Source of the DNA: Cytophagaceae bacterium
GTDB lineage: Bacteria > Bacteroidota > Bacteroidia > Cytophagales > Spirosomataceae
NCBI GenBank assembly: GCA_016722655.1
Contig: JADKIR010000004.1
Span: 1,550,001 to 1,614,000 of the forward strand
Direction of reading: 5' to 3'
Length of the DNA stretch: 64,000 nucleotides
Numbering within the stretch: the first letter of the stretch is position 1; every line of letters begins with the position of its first letter. The position numbers and the translations under genes were made by a program. Of this stretch, positions 43,133-52,587 are shown in pieces. The notes under the pieces are model-generated. The model made no database searches. It was given only the letters and a program-made list of their open reading frames with translations, and was not told the DNA's origin.

Positions 43133-44527
43133 ATGGAAGAGGAAAATTACGTTGTAGGACTCGATATAGGTGCATCTAAAGTAAGTGCAGCGGTAGGTGA
43201 AATACAATCCGACGGCAGTTTGAAAATAGTTGGTTTTCATGAAAAATCTGTTTTCCCCGAGGATGAAGCCATTAAAAATGGTGAAATAGAAAATGCAAAA
43301 CGCACTACCGAGCTTATTGATGAAGTTCTGCAGGAATTGTCTGATAATCTTGATTTTAACCTTGAATCAGTGAATGTCAACTATGCCAATCCCGATATTT
43401 CAGGTCATTCGCACAAAGGAAAAGTTACCAAGTCTGGTGACAACAAACAGATTCAGCAAGCCGATGTCGACAAGCTTATCAACGATGTGAGGGTAACTTT
43501 TAAAACTCAACCGGGCAGAGTGGTATTGCATTGTATGCCTCAGGATTTTTATGTCAACGACGTAAAAGCCGGAGAAAAAGTGGTGGGAAAATTTGGAGTT
43601 CAGATTGGAGGTGATTTTTATTTTCTTACCTCAAAAAATGAGAGCCTTTCCAATTATTATTACACCCTAAAAAATGTAACTCCAAAATCAAATGCCGCTA
43701 AACTTCCTCACATTGAGGTAGATAACCTATTGTTGAGTCCCGTGGCAGATGCTTTTTCGGTTTTGGATCATACCATTGACGACAAAAGAAACGGCGTGGC
43801 TATTGTGAATGTCGGAGCTGATCTTACAGAAATCTGTATTTTTCATAAAAATGGCCTTAGATATTTCAAAGCGATTCCTATTGCCGGAAATCACATTACA
43901 CAGGACCTTCGTGATGCCTTTCATATCAATTATGAAGAAGCAGAAGTTCTCAAGAAAATATGCGGAAATCTTCCTTCGGCCAGTATTTCTGAAAATGAGG
44001 TGGCTGTAATTGAAAGAAAAAATGACCTTGCTTCTATTGAGGTATTATTAAAAAATGCCTCTTTGGTTGTGGAGTGGCGTTTAAAAGAAATTGCCGCCAT
44101 TATCAAAAGTGAAATCACCCGCTCTGGCTTTGATGGTTTACTTACCAACGGTATCATTCTTACAGGGGGTACTGCTTCAATGGGTATTGCGAAAGATGTA
44201 TTTGTGGAAGTTTGTAAAATAAAAAGTGTTCGCAGAGCCAAAATATCTTCAAAAATAGATTTGAATGGTTTTGAAATGCTTCGCAGGCCAAAATATTCCA
44301 CACTTTTGGGTCTTTTACTGGCTTCAAATCAGGAATTTGACAGCCGCATGAGCAATCACATTCTAAAACACGCAACCGTTGTTGAGCCTCAGGTTGAAAA
44401 ATTTGAAAAACCTGAAACCAATAGTGCCAAAAAAGATAAAGATATCAAACCACCTAAAAGGCCATTGTTTGAAAGAATCAAAGTAATGTTGACCGATGAA
44501 AAAGACCCAATGAATGATATTTATTAA
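43133..44527 (+). CDS. ftsA: Cell-division protein FtsA
   Basis: The 464-residue actin-like ATPase anchors FtsZ to the membrane. The phosphate-1 loop is GLDIGASKVSAAVGE, the SHS2 (1C) domain spans about 85-165, the phosphate-2 loop is VAIVNVGADLTEICI, and the adenosine loop is GIILTGGTASMGIAK. A long charged linker near 410-445 precedes the C-terminus, where an amphipathic membrane-targeting helix is suggested by PLFERIKVMLTDE. It lies between ftsQ and ftsZ (27-bp gap). Confidence 0.96.
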   Translation: MEEENYVVGLDIGASKVSAAVGEIQSDGSLKIVGFHEKSVFPEDEAIKNGEIENAKRTTELIDEVLQELSDNLDFNLESVNVNYANPDISGHSHKGKVTKSGDNKQIQQADVDKLINDVRVTFKTQPGRVVLHCMPQDFYVNDVKAGEKVVGKFGVQIGGDFYFLTSKNESLSNYYYTLKNVTPKSNAAKLPHIEVDNLLLSPVADAFSVLDHTIDDKRNGVAIVNVGADLTEICIFHKNGLRYFKAIPIAGNHITQDLRDAFHINYEEAEVLKKICGNLPSASISENEVAVIERKNDLASIEVLLKNASLVVEWRLKEIAAIIKSEITRSGFDGLLTNGIILTGGTASMGIAKDVFVEVCKIKSVRRAKISSKIDLNGFEMLRRPKYSTLLGLLLASNQEFDSRMSNHILKHATVVEPQVEKFEKPETNSAKKDKDIKPPKRPLFERIKVMLTDEKDPMNDIY

Positions 44528-44554
44528 CCTTGTGCTTAATTAAAAGATTTTTTT

Positions 44555-45889
44555 ATGATTACTGAACCTAGCTACGAGTTGGAATTTAAAGCCGAAATGC
44601 CCAAAATCATTAAGGTGATTGGGGTTGGTGGTGGTGGTGGAAACGCCATGCTCAATATGTACCAGCAGGGAGTCCATAATGTTGACTTTGTTGCCTGTAA
44701 TACCGACCAGCAAGCATTGAAACAATTTCCCGATGAGGTAATTAAAATTCAGTTGGGTGCCGAATTGACCAAAGGTCTGGGTGCTGGAACCGACTGGAAA
44801 GTAGGTAAACAGGCAGCCATTGAAAGTGAAAAAGCAATCACAGATATACTCGAAGATCCCACCGAGATGGTATTTATTACCGCCGGTATGGGTGGAGGAA
44901 CCGGTACTGGTGCTGCTCCGGAAATAGCACGCCTTGCCAAAGCAAAAAATCGTTTAACAATAGGAGTTGTAACAGACCCTTTCCGTCACGAAGGGTACGA
45001 TAAATTTGAACAGGCAACCAATGGTATTGCAAAACTGAAAGAATTTTGTGATACAGTTTTGGTTATAAAAAATGACCGTTTGGTTGAAATGTATGGCGAT
45101 CTCGACATCGAGTCTGCCTACAAAAAAGCCGATGAAGTTTTGGCCAATGCGGTGAAAAGTATAGCTGAGCTTATAACCCGACCCGGGATTGTAAACCTTG
45201 ACTTTGCTGATGTTAAAACTGTCCTGGGTGATGCAGGGCATGCTGTAATGGGCTCAGCGGAAGCTGCGGGTTCTGACCGTGCCTCTTTGGCCATTGAGGC
45301 TGCTTTGAATTCGCCACTTCTAGAAAACAACAACATCAAGGGAGCCAAGCGAATTCTGGTATCAATAGCTTATTCTGACGAACTGCCCGAATACAAAATC
45401 AAAATGTCGGATCAGGCAAAAGTTACTGATTTTGTAGAAAGTCAGATAAAATCCAGGGCAAAAATATTCAAACACGGTTTTGCAATTGATCGCTCTTTAA
45501 AAGACAAAGTGAGGGTTACGATTGTGGCTGCAAGATTTGATGAAAACCTGATTGAAGAGAATAATGAAAAACCGGCCATAAAAACTGTTTTGCCTAAATC
45601 AGAAGTTGGAAAAGGTCTGGATGCTGTTTTGCCGGAAAAGCCATCCAGAATTGTAATACCAAAATCAACTAATCAAATCAGTCTTTTTGAGCAGGAAGAT
45701 AAGCTGATTAGCAGAATTCAGAACATGGTAAAATATGGCCCGGATTTCAATGAGCTCAATGAAGGGCCTGCCTATAAAAGATACGGAGTTAGCCTGATAG
45801 ATTTTGATTCCATCAAGGAAGAGAACATGGAAAAAATTGAGCTTTTTGACATGTACACCGAGCTTTGCAACCAAAAATTGATTGATTGA
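44555..45889 (+). CDS. ftsZ: Cell-division GTPase FtsZ
   Basis: The 444-residue tubulin homologue forms the Z-ring. The nucleotide-binding start is KVIGVGGGGGNAMLNMYQQG, the tubulin signature is GMGGGTGTGAAPEIA, and the catalytic T7 loop lies in NLDFADVKTVL. After the globular core (to about residue 330) comes a linker and a C-terminal segment with GPAYKRYGVSLIDFDS. The protein ends MYTELCNQKLID and lacks the FLHDNVD-like ending I expect in many Bacteroidota FtsZ. It is the last gene of the cluster; a terminator follows 28 bp later. Confidence 0.97.
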   Translation: MITEPSYELEFKAEMPKIIKVIGVGGGGGNAMLNMYQQGVHNVDFVACNTDQQALKQFPDEVIKIQLGAELTKGLGAGTDWKVGKQAAIESEKAITDILEDPTEMVFITAGMGGGTGTGAAPEIARLAKAKNRLTIGVVTDPFRHEGYDKFEQATNGIAKLKEFCDTVLVIKNDRLVEMYGDLDIESAYKKADEVLANAVKSIAELITRPGIVNLDFADVKTVLGDAGHAVMGSAEAAGSDRASLAIEAALNSPLLENNNIKGAKRILVSIAYSDELPEYKIKMSDQAKVTDFVESQIKSRAKIFKHGFAIDRSLKDKVRVTIVAARFDENLIEENNEKPAIKTVLPKSEVGKGLDAVLPEKPSRIVIPKSTNQISLFEQEDKLISRIQNMVKYGPDFNELNEGPAYKRYGVSLIDFDSIKEENMEKIELFDMYTELCNQKLID

Positions 45890-45917
45890 AAAAACTAATT
45901 CTTAATAGTAATTTCTG

Positions 45918-45943
45918 AACTCCGGTTATTGCCGGAGTTTTTT
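45918..45943 (+). terminator. Intrinsic terminator after ftsZ
   Basis: AACTCCGG and CCGGAGTT form a perfect 8-bp stem around TTATTG, followed by a T-run. Confidence 0.92.
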
Positions 45944-46060
45944 GTTTTTATTTTCTCAATCCTCAAAAATTATCTGTAATTTCAACCCGTTTTCAACCAT
46001 TTCTTTATTGCAAATATTAAACTTCCACTGGCTCTAAATAAACCTTAAATAGAAAATAAA

Positions 46061-47032
46061 ATGAAATACAGAAAATTTGGAAGAACCGGCTGGATGGTAA
46101 GCGAAATGGGCTACGGTATGTGGGGTATGGCGGGCTGGACAGGCTCAGAAGAAACCGAAGTCAATGCCGCCCTCGACAGAGCAATAGACCTCGGTTGCAA
46201 TTTTTTTGATACCGCATGGGCCTATGGTAATGGTAAAAGTGAAGAAATCCTGAATAGAACCCTCAAAAGAAATTCAGGCAAGAAACTTTATGTGGCAACC
46301 AAAATTCCACCAAAGAATCGTATCTGGCCCTCAAAAAGAGGTTCTAATATCGCAGACGTTTTTCCTGCTGATTACATTGTCGAATACACAGAAAGTAGTC
46401 TGAGAAACCTGGGAGTGGAATGCATCGATTTGCAGCAGTTTCATGTGTGGGAAGACGAATGGGCCTCTCAGGACGAATGGAAAAACACTATAGAAAAACT
46501 CACCAGGGAAGGTAAAGTTAAAGCCTGGGGGATAAGTGTAAACCGTTGGGAGCCGGATAATTCACTCGAAACCATAAAAACCGGACTTATTGACTCAGTA
46601 CAAGTGATTTACAACATTTTTGATCAGGCACCTGGAGACAACCTTTTGCCACTTTGTCGGGAAAAGGATATTGCTGTGATTGCCCGTGTTCCATTTGACG
46701 AAGGCACACTTACTGGAACTTTCACCAAAGAAACTACTTTTCCTGAAAATGATTGGCGTTCAAAATATTTTGTGCCCGAAAACCTCATTTCTAGCGTAGA
46801 ACATGCCGATGCCCTCAAGCCATTGATCCCTCAGGATATGTCGATGGCCCAAATGGCTCTCAGGTTTATTCTGGCCAATCCCGACATTTCTACTATCATT
46901 CCCGGTATGCGGCGTATCAAAAACGTGGAAATCAATATGGGCTGTAGTGATGGTCTTGGTCTTGATGCTGACTTACTTTCTGAGCTCAAAAAGCATCGTT
47001 GGGATCGTGTTCCTACAGAGTGGAGTATGTGA
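46061..47032 (+). CDS. Aldo/keto reductase
   Basis: The 323-residue NADPH-dependent oxidoreductase has the family tetrad in register: Asp50 and Tyr55 in FFDTAWAYGNGKSEE, Lys81 in YVATKIPPKN and His128 in LQQFHVWEDEW. The C-terminal PDISTIIPGMRRIKNVEIN segment binds the cofactor phosphate. Its substrate, probably a sugar aldehyde or ketone, is not evident. It is monocistronic; the serine hydrolase gene starts 110 bp downstream. Confidence 0.93.
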   Translation: MKYRKFGRTGWMVSEMGYGMWGMAGWTGSEETEVNAALDRAIDLGCNFFDTAWAYGNGKSEEILNRTLKRNSGKKLYVATKIPPKNRIWPSKRGSNIADVFPADYIVEYTESSLRNLGVECIDLQQFHVWEDEWASQDEWKNTIEKLTREGKVKAWGISVNRWEPDNSLETIKTGLIDSVQVIYNIFDQAPGDNLLPLCREKDIAVIARVPFDEGTLTGTFTKETTFPENDWRSKYFVPENLISSVEHADALKPLIPQDMSMAQMALRFILANPDISTIIPGMRRIKNVEINMGCSDGLGLDADLLSELKKHRWDRVPTEWSM

Positions 47033-47141
47033 CATTATAATTCCTTAGAAATGATTTGAATTTAATAGAAAAGAACTCAACCCCAACTTAACTTGGACTT
47101 TATACAATGCATTTATTTTTACCTTAAATTTTATAAACAAA

Positions 47142-48665
47142 ATGAAAAAAATATTCTTCTTCCTATTGATCTCCTGCTCCGTGTGGGCTCAGGGCTCACT
47201 TCCCCGAAGTACCCCCGAAGCTGAAGGTATTCCATCATCAGCTATCATAAAATTCCTTGAGGCTGCCGAAAAATCCAATGTGGAGTTTCATAGTATGATG
47301 ATTGTAAGGCATGGAAAAGTAGTGGCAGAGGGCTGGTGGAATCCTTATCGGTCAGACCTCAGACATACCATGTACTCTTGCTCCAAAAGCTTTACTGCCA
47401 CAGCAGTTGGGTTGGCGGTTAGTGAAGGAAAATTAAAAGTGACCGACAAAGTAATTAGTTTTTTTCCTGATAAATTACCGGAAAAAATAAGTGATAACCT
47501 GGCAGCTTTGGAAGTAAAAGATCTGCTGAGCATGAGCGTAGGTATGGAAAAAGAGCCCGGCCATATCATGGGTGGAAATGATTGGATTAAAAGCTTTCTT
47601 GCCTGGCCAATCGAAAATAAACCCGGTACTAAATTTCTCTATAATTCTGCGGCTACTTACATGCTCTCTGCCATTGTTCAGAAAGTTACAGGTCAAAAGA
47701 TTATAGACTATTTAACTCCAAGATTATTTGAGCCTCTGGGAATCAAAAATATAGACTGGGAAGTGGACCCAAATGATATCAATGTGGGCGGCTGGGGACT
47801 TAGACTTAAGACCGAAGATATGGCCAAGTTTGGTCAATTGTTTTTACAAAAAGGCAAGTGGAATGGCAAGCAGATACTTCCCGAAGCATGGGTCAATGAA
47901 GCCTCGACCATGAAAATTATGCAAAAACCTGATGCATCGGCCGACGAACTGGCCAAAAGTGACTGGCTTCAAGGCTATTGCTACCAGATGTGGAGATGCC
48001 GTAACAATGGTTACCGTGGCGACGGTGCCAATGGTCAGTTTATCATCATGTTACCAGAGAAAGACGCAGTGGTGATTTTCACAGCCGAAACTACTGATAT
48101 GCAGAGCGAAATCAACCTTATGTGGGAGAATATTTTACCGGCAATGGGTCCCAAGCCTCTAAAGCCTAATCAGGAAGAATTGACGCGATTAAATGACAAA
48201 CTTAAAGCCCTTAAATTGGGTGCTCCTGACAAGATCAACTCAAGTAAAATGGAAAAATATCTGAGTGGTAAAGAGGTGATTTTCAAGGGAGAAGTTGCGA
48301 AAAAAGTAATTTCGGCAAGCTTTAGTTTTGACAGCCAAAGCTGCTTACTTAAACTCAGAACCGACTCTATTGACCATTTGATAAGTTTTGGAAGAGAACA
48401 ATGGAATTATCAGAAAACCACCAAGTTTGGGCCATATCTTGTGGCCAGAGCAATGGCCAACAGGAAGGGCCTTCCAGCATTTGATGTGACAGGGAGCTTC
48501 ACCTGGGTTGATGAAAACACCCTTGAATTTACCCTCAGATACATTGAAAGCCCGCATACCGAAACAGTTATTTGCAAATTTGATGGTGATGCAGTAAAAA
48601 TGGATGTCATTAATATCTGGAATCAAAAACAGGATCGTGTGCCTTTGGAAGGAGTCTTGCGATAA
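47142..48665 (+). CDS. Secreted serine hydrolase of the beta-lactamase class C fold
   Basis: The 507-residue protein has a signal peptide (FFFLLISCSVWAQ), a class C beta-lactamase/esterase-like domain (about 25-345) and a C-terminal beta-rich domain of about 130 residues. The catalytic S-x-x-K is Ser79-Cys-Ser-Lys82 in MYSCSKSFTATAVG, and the second motif is in FLYNSAATYMLS. Such enzymes act as esterases or D-aminopeptidases more often than as true beta-lactamases. The preserved active-site residues suggest it is active. A peptidase gene follows after a terminator. Confidence 0.88.
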   Translation: MKKIFFFLLISCSVWAQGSLPRSTPEAEGIPSSAIIKFLEAAEKSNVEFHSMMIVRHGKVVAEGWWNPYRSDLRHTMYSCSKSFTATAVGLAVSEGKLKVTDKVISFFPDKLPEKISDNLAALEVKDLLSMSVGMEKEPGHIMGGNDWIKSFLAWPIENKPGTKFLYNSAATYMLSAIVQKVTGQKIIDYLTPRLFEPLGIKNIDWEVDPNDINVGGWGLRLKTEDMAKFGQLFLQKGKWNGKQILPEAWVNEASTMKIMQKPDASADELAKSDWLQGYCYQMWRCRNNGYRGDGANGQFIIMLPEKDAVVIFTAETTDMQSEINLMWENILPAMGPKPLKPNQEELTRLNDKLKALKLGAPDKINSSKMEKYLSGKEVIFKGEVAKKVISASFSFDSQSCLLKLRTDSIDHLISFGREQWNYQKTTKFGPYLVARAMANRKGLPAFDVTGSFTWVDENTLEFTLRYIESPHTETVICKFDGDAVKMDVINIWNQKQDRVPLEGVLR

Positions 48666-48725
48666 GGAAATTGCTCCTGACTGGATCTGTCAGCAAATAT
48701 AATTTTGGACTTGTGGTGTGGTTCA

Positions 48726-48765
48726 CCTCCAATGTCTTTAGAAAATTTGACATTGGAGGAATTTT
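48726..48765 (+). terminator. Intrinsic terminator
   Basis: CCTCCAATGTC (48726-48736) and GACATTGGAGG (48749-48759) form a perfect 11-bp stem with a 12-nt loop, followed by AATTTTA. The T-run is short, so efficiency is uncertain. Confidence 0.75.
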
Positions 48766-48808
48766 ATGGGTTGGAATGTTAAATAAAAAGACTGTTATTC
48801 ATTAAGAT

Positions 48809-49870
48809 ATGTTTGTTTTAGATGCCCACCTTGATCTTTCTATGAACGCTCTGGAATGGAATCGTGACCTTACCAGACCTTTATCGGAGATTAATAATCG
48901 GGAGGAAAACTTAACCGATAAGCCCGACCGGGGAAAGGCAACAGTTTCACTTCCTGAATTGAGAAAAGGCAATATCGGACTGGTGGTTGCAACCCAAATC
49001 GCCCGCTATGTGAAACAGGAGAGTGATTTACCCGGCTGGAATTCTCCTGCTCAGGCCTGGGCACAGACTCAGGGCCAGCTGGCATGGTACAAAGCCATGG
49101 AAGAGGCCGGTGAGATGAGAATGATTAAAACGAAGACAGATCTGGAAGCCCATTTGAATGCCTGGAATACAGATAAACACACAATTGGATATATTTTGAG
49201 CCTTGAAGGTGCCGATTCCATAGTGGAGGTTTCGTATCTTGAAAAAGCCTGGGAAAGCGGACTAAGGGCGATTGGCCCTGCTCACTACAGGGAAGGCAGA
49301 TATGCCAATGGCACCAATTCCACGGGAAGAATGAATCAAAATGGTTTGGAATTATTAAAGGAAATTGAACGTCTGGGGATCATTCTCGACATGACCCACC
49401 TGTGTGATGATGCCTTCTGGCAAGCCATTGAAAACTATTCCGGGCCATTGTGGGCTAGTCATAACAATGCCAGAAAGTTTGTGAATCATAACCGCCAATA
49501 TTCTGATGAGCAGATACTTGCCATAATCGAAAGAGGTGGTGTGATAGGTGCTACCCTTGATGCCTGGATGCTGGTACCTGACTGGATACGGGGCGTTTCG
49601 ACTCCGGAAAATACAGGCTGTAGTCTGGAACAGGTGGTTGACAACATTGATCATGTCTGCCAGTTGGCAGGGAATGCCAACCATGCTGGCATTGGCTCTG
49701 ATCTTGACGGGGCTTTTGGAAGAGAACAATGTCCTTATGATCTGAAAACCATCGCTGATCTTCAGAAATTAAGCGTCCTGCTTGAAAAAAGAGGATATTT
49801 AGCTTCGGATATTGAGAAAATAATGAGTGGAAATTTTCTTAATTTTTTGAGGAAATACTTACCTGAATAG
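48809..49870 (+). CDS. M19 membrane dipeptidase
   Basis: The 353-residue zinc peptidase of the renal dipeptidase family has its metal ligands in order: His7 and Asp9 in LDAHLDLSMNA, the bridging glutamate in ILSLEGADSI, and histidines in DMTHLCDD and WASHNNARKF. The C-terminal GIGSDLDGAFG motif is also typical. It hydrolyses dipeptides, often with D-residues. No signal peptide is present from the ATG at 48809, so it is cytoplasmic. Together with the neighbouring serine hydrolase it may serve peptide turnover, which is inference. Confidence 0.93.
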   Translation: MFVLDAHLDLSMNALEWNRDLTRPLSEINNREENLTDKPDRGKATVSLPELRKGNIGLVVATQIARYVKQESDLPGWNSPAQAWAQTQGQLAWYKAMEEAGEMRMIKTKTDLEAHLNAWNTDKHTIGYILSLEGADSIVEVSYLEKAWESGLRAIGPAHYREGRYANGTNSTGRMNQNGLELLKEIERLGIILDMTHLCDDAFWQAIENYSGPLWASHNNARKFVNHNRQYSDEQILAIIERGGVIGATLDAWMLVPDWIRGVSTPENTGCSLEQVVDNIDHVCQLAGNANHAGIGSDLDGAFGREQCPYDLKTIADLQKLSVLLEKRGYLASDIEKIMSGNFLNFLRKYLPE

Positions 49871-50229
49871 TATAGAAGGTTATTTGTAATCATTTTTATA
49901 CCAAAAGTTTATCTTTTTTAAAAATCATATCGAACAATGTGAAAGCAAATCCTTCTATCAATATAAATACATATATAGTTCACATTTAAACTCCTCAAAA
50001 TCAATACCCTGTCTTTCTAGTTGATTCAGCTTTATTTTCTTTTTTTCAGACAAATAAATAATCAAATCCTGCCTTAATTCTTTAGTTATTTCCTGATTAA
50101 AACTATTTTTTTTACTTTCTCAGGAAAAAAACTGACCAATTCCATATTTCTTTCCTACAAAGCATGATACATTTGTTCTTATTTTATCAAAGTGATACAA
50201 TAAGATTTTTCAAAATAAATTTTAAAAAT
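49871..50229. other. Intergenic region before the GH3 gene, 359 bp
   Basis: AT-rich with no ORF, no stable hairpin and no repeat that I can see. It must contain the promoter of the GH3 gene, but no clear TAnnTTTG box is visible near its 3' end. Confidence 0.45.
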
Positions 50230-52530
50230 ATGAAAGTAAAACTATTGACGGTCCTGTGCTTTGTTGCTGTTGCAGCATCAGCTCAGATAAAAACCAGCAA
50301 GGCGATTGTGGTCTCCATGACTATGGAAGAAAAAGCCCGTTTGGTGGTAGGTATGGGTATGAATATGCCAGGAATTACATTACCAGCCGAAATGAATGGT
50401 GGCCCGGTGGTTGGTCAGACACAAACACGTGTGCCCGGAGCAGCTGGTACAACCGCCGAAAATGCCAGAGTAGGCATCAAAGGTATGGTAGTAGCTGATG
50501 GCCCTGCTGGTTTAAGAATTATGCCCGACAGACCAAACGAGACTAAAAAGTATTTCGCTACGGCTTTCCCGATTTCATCTTTACTGGCATGTTCTTGGAA
50601 TACCCAATTAATTGATCAGGTGGGAAAAGCCATGGGAAATGAAGTGAAAGAGTACGGAGTGGATGTGATTTTGGGGCCTGCTATTAACATTCACCGTAAC
50701 CCGCTGGGAGGTAGGAATTTTGAGTATATGTCGGAAGATCCATATTTGGCTGGAAAAATGAGTGCTGCCATTATTCGAGGAATCCAAAGTCAGGGTGTAG
50801 GTACTTCATTGAAGCACTTTGCGATGAACAATCACGAAACCAACCGCAATACAATCAATGTAAAAGCAAGTCAAAGAGCCATAAGAGAGATTTATTTGAA
50901 AGGATTTGAGATTGCTATAAAAGAAGGTAAACCATGGACAGTGATGTCTTCTTACAATAAACTTAATGGGACTTATACTTCTCAAAGCCGTGAACTGCTG
51001 ACCGATGTACTTCGTGGGGACTGGAAATACAAAGGATTTGTGATGACCGACTGGTTTGGAGGAGATAATCCTGTGGAACAAATGAAAGCCGGAAACGACT
51101 TGATAATGCCGGGTACCATCAAACAATATGAAACTATCGTAAAAGCAGTGAAAGAAGGTAAATTAGACGAGAAAGTGCTTGATACCAACGTTGAACGTAT
51201 TCTGGATATTATGAAAATATCGCCTTCTTATGCAGGATATAAATATTCCAATAATCCCGATTTGGTGGCCCATCAGGCCATAGTTAGAAATGCGGCTACC
51301 GAAGGTATGGTATTATTAAAAAATGATAATGCAGCTTTACCGATAACCATAGGCAAGAAAATTGCAGCTTTCGGAAACTTCGCATATAATCTGGTTTCAG
51401 GTGGAACAGGAAGTGGTGATGTCAACGAAGCCTACACGATTTCACTCATTCAGGGTCTGGAGAACGCAGGTTTTGGGTTGAATAAAAGTATCCAGGGTGC
51501 TTATGAGAAATATCTGAAAGAAGAAAAAGACAAACAACCGAAAAACAGGTCGCCATTTATGCCGCCACCAGTTATAAACGAATTGCCGGTAGCACAACTG
51601 GATATGAATGAAGCACTTACGGCTGATTTGGCGATTATTACTATCGGAAGGATTTCTGGTGAATTTATTGACAGAAAAGTTGAAAATGACCTTAATCTTA
51701 CCGATGCAGAAAAAGCTTTGATAGCAGCAGTTTCAGAAAAATTTCGTGCTCAGGGCAAAAAAGTGGTGGTTATTCTTAATGTAGGAGGACCAATGGAAAC
51801 AGCAAGCTGGAAAAGTCTTGTAGACGGTATTCTTCTCACCTGGCAGCCAGGACAAGAAGCCGGTAATGCTATTGCTGATATTTTGAGTGGGAAAGTTAAT
51901 CCTTCAGGAAAACTTGCTACTACCTTCTCGATCAAATACGAAGATGAACCAGCCGCTCCGGGATTTCCCGGAAAAGAACTGGAAGACCAGGTAGGCCATA
52001 CTTTGGGTGGCATGATGCGTAGTAAGCCTGCCGAAATAGAATACCTCGAGGGTATTTATGTTGGATACAGAGGTTTTGATAAGAAAAATATTGTGCCCGC
52101 GTATGAGTTTGGTTACGGACTTTCCTATACTACTTTCCAATACTCAGGATTAAAACTCAGCAGCCCTACTTTTGGTAAAAACATAGTGGCAACTGTAACT
52201 GTAAAAAATACCGGAAAAGTAGCGGGTAAAGAAATAGCCCAATTGTATTTGACTGCTCCTGTTGGTAATATTGAAAAACCTGAAAAAGAGTTAAAAGGTT
52301 TTGCAAAAACAAAACTATTGGCTCCTGGAGAATCACAAACGCTTACATTTACCCTTGATGCCAAAGACCTTTGCTCATTTGACGATACAACTTCGGCATG
52401 GGTGGCAGAAGGAGGAAAATATACCGTAAAAATAGGTGCATCGAGCAGAAATATTCTTTTGCAAAAAGATTTTACATTACCTAAAACCTTGGTAGTAGAA
52501 AAAGTGAACGATGTGCTGAAGATGAAGTAA
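50230..52530 (+). CDS. Family 3 glycoside hydrolase (beta-glucosidase type)
   Basis: From the ATG at 50230 the 766-residue enzyme has a signal peptide (LLTVLCFVAVAASAQ), a GH3 N-terminal barrel (about 30-330), a GH3 C-terminal domain (about 370-620) and a fibronectin-III-like domain (about 660-750). Substrate-binding VVADGPAGLRI, LKHFAMNNHETNR and the nucleophile Asp274 in GFVMTDWFGG are present. It cleaves terminal beta-linked sugars in the periplasm or outside the cell. The longer frame from 50164 only adds residues before the signal peptide. No polysaccharide-utilisation genes flank it. Confidence 0.95.
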   Translation: MKVKLLTVLCFVAVAASAQIKTSKAIVVSMTMEEKARLVVGMGMNMPGITLPAEMNGGPVVGQTQTRVPGAAGTTAENARVGIKGMVVADGPAGLRIMPDRPNETKKYFATAFPISSLLACSWNTQLIDQVGKAMGNEVKEYGVDVILGPAINIHRNPLGGRNFEYMSEDPYLAGKMSAAIIRGIQSQGVGTSLKHFAMNNHETNRNTINVKASQRAIREIYLKGFEIAIKEGKPWTVMSSYNKLNGTYTSQSRELLTDVLRGDWKYKGFVMTDWFGGDNPVEQMKAGNDLIMPGTIKQYETIVKAVKEGKLDEKVLDTNVERILDIMKISPSYAGYKYSNNPDLVAHQAIVRNAATEGMVLLKNDNAALPITIGKKIAAFGNFAYNLVSGGTGSGDVNEAYTISLIQGLENAGFGLNKSIQGAYEKYLKEEKDKQPKNRSPFMPPPVINELPVAQLDMNEALTADLAIITIGRISGEFIDRKVENDLNLTDAEKALIAAVSEKFRAQGKKVVVILNVGGPMETASWKSLVDGILLTWQPGQEAGNAIADILSGKVNPSGKLATTFSIKYEDEPAAPGFPGKELEDQVGHTLGGMMRSKPAEIEYLEGIYVGYRGFDKKNIVPAYEFGYGLSYTTFQYSGLKLSSPTFGKNIVATVTVKNTGKVAGKEIAQLYLTAPVGNIEKPEKELKGFAKTKLLAPGESQTLTFTLDAKDLCSFDDTTSAWVAEGGKYTVKIGASSRNILLQKDFTLPKTLVVEKVNDVLKMK

Positions 52531-52552
52531 TTGCTTGATTTCAATAAAAATG

Positions 52553-52587
52553 GCCGTCGGGAATAAATTTTCCGGCGGCTTATTTTT
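52553..52587. terminator. Intrinsic terminator shared by convergent genes
   Basis: GCCGTCGG (52553-52560) and CCGGCGGC (52572-52579) form an 8-bp stem with an 11-nt loop and a T-run at 52583-52588. It overlaps the 3' end of the GMC gene on the minus strand. Confidence 0.88.
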
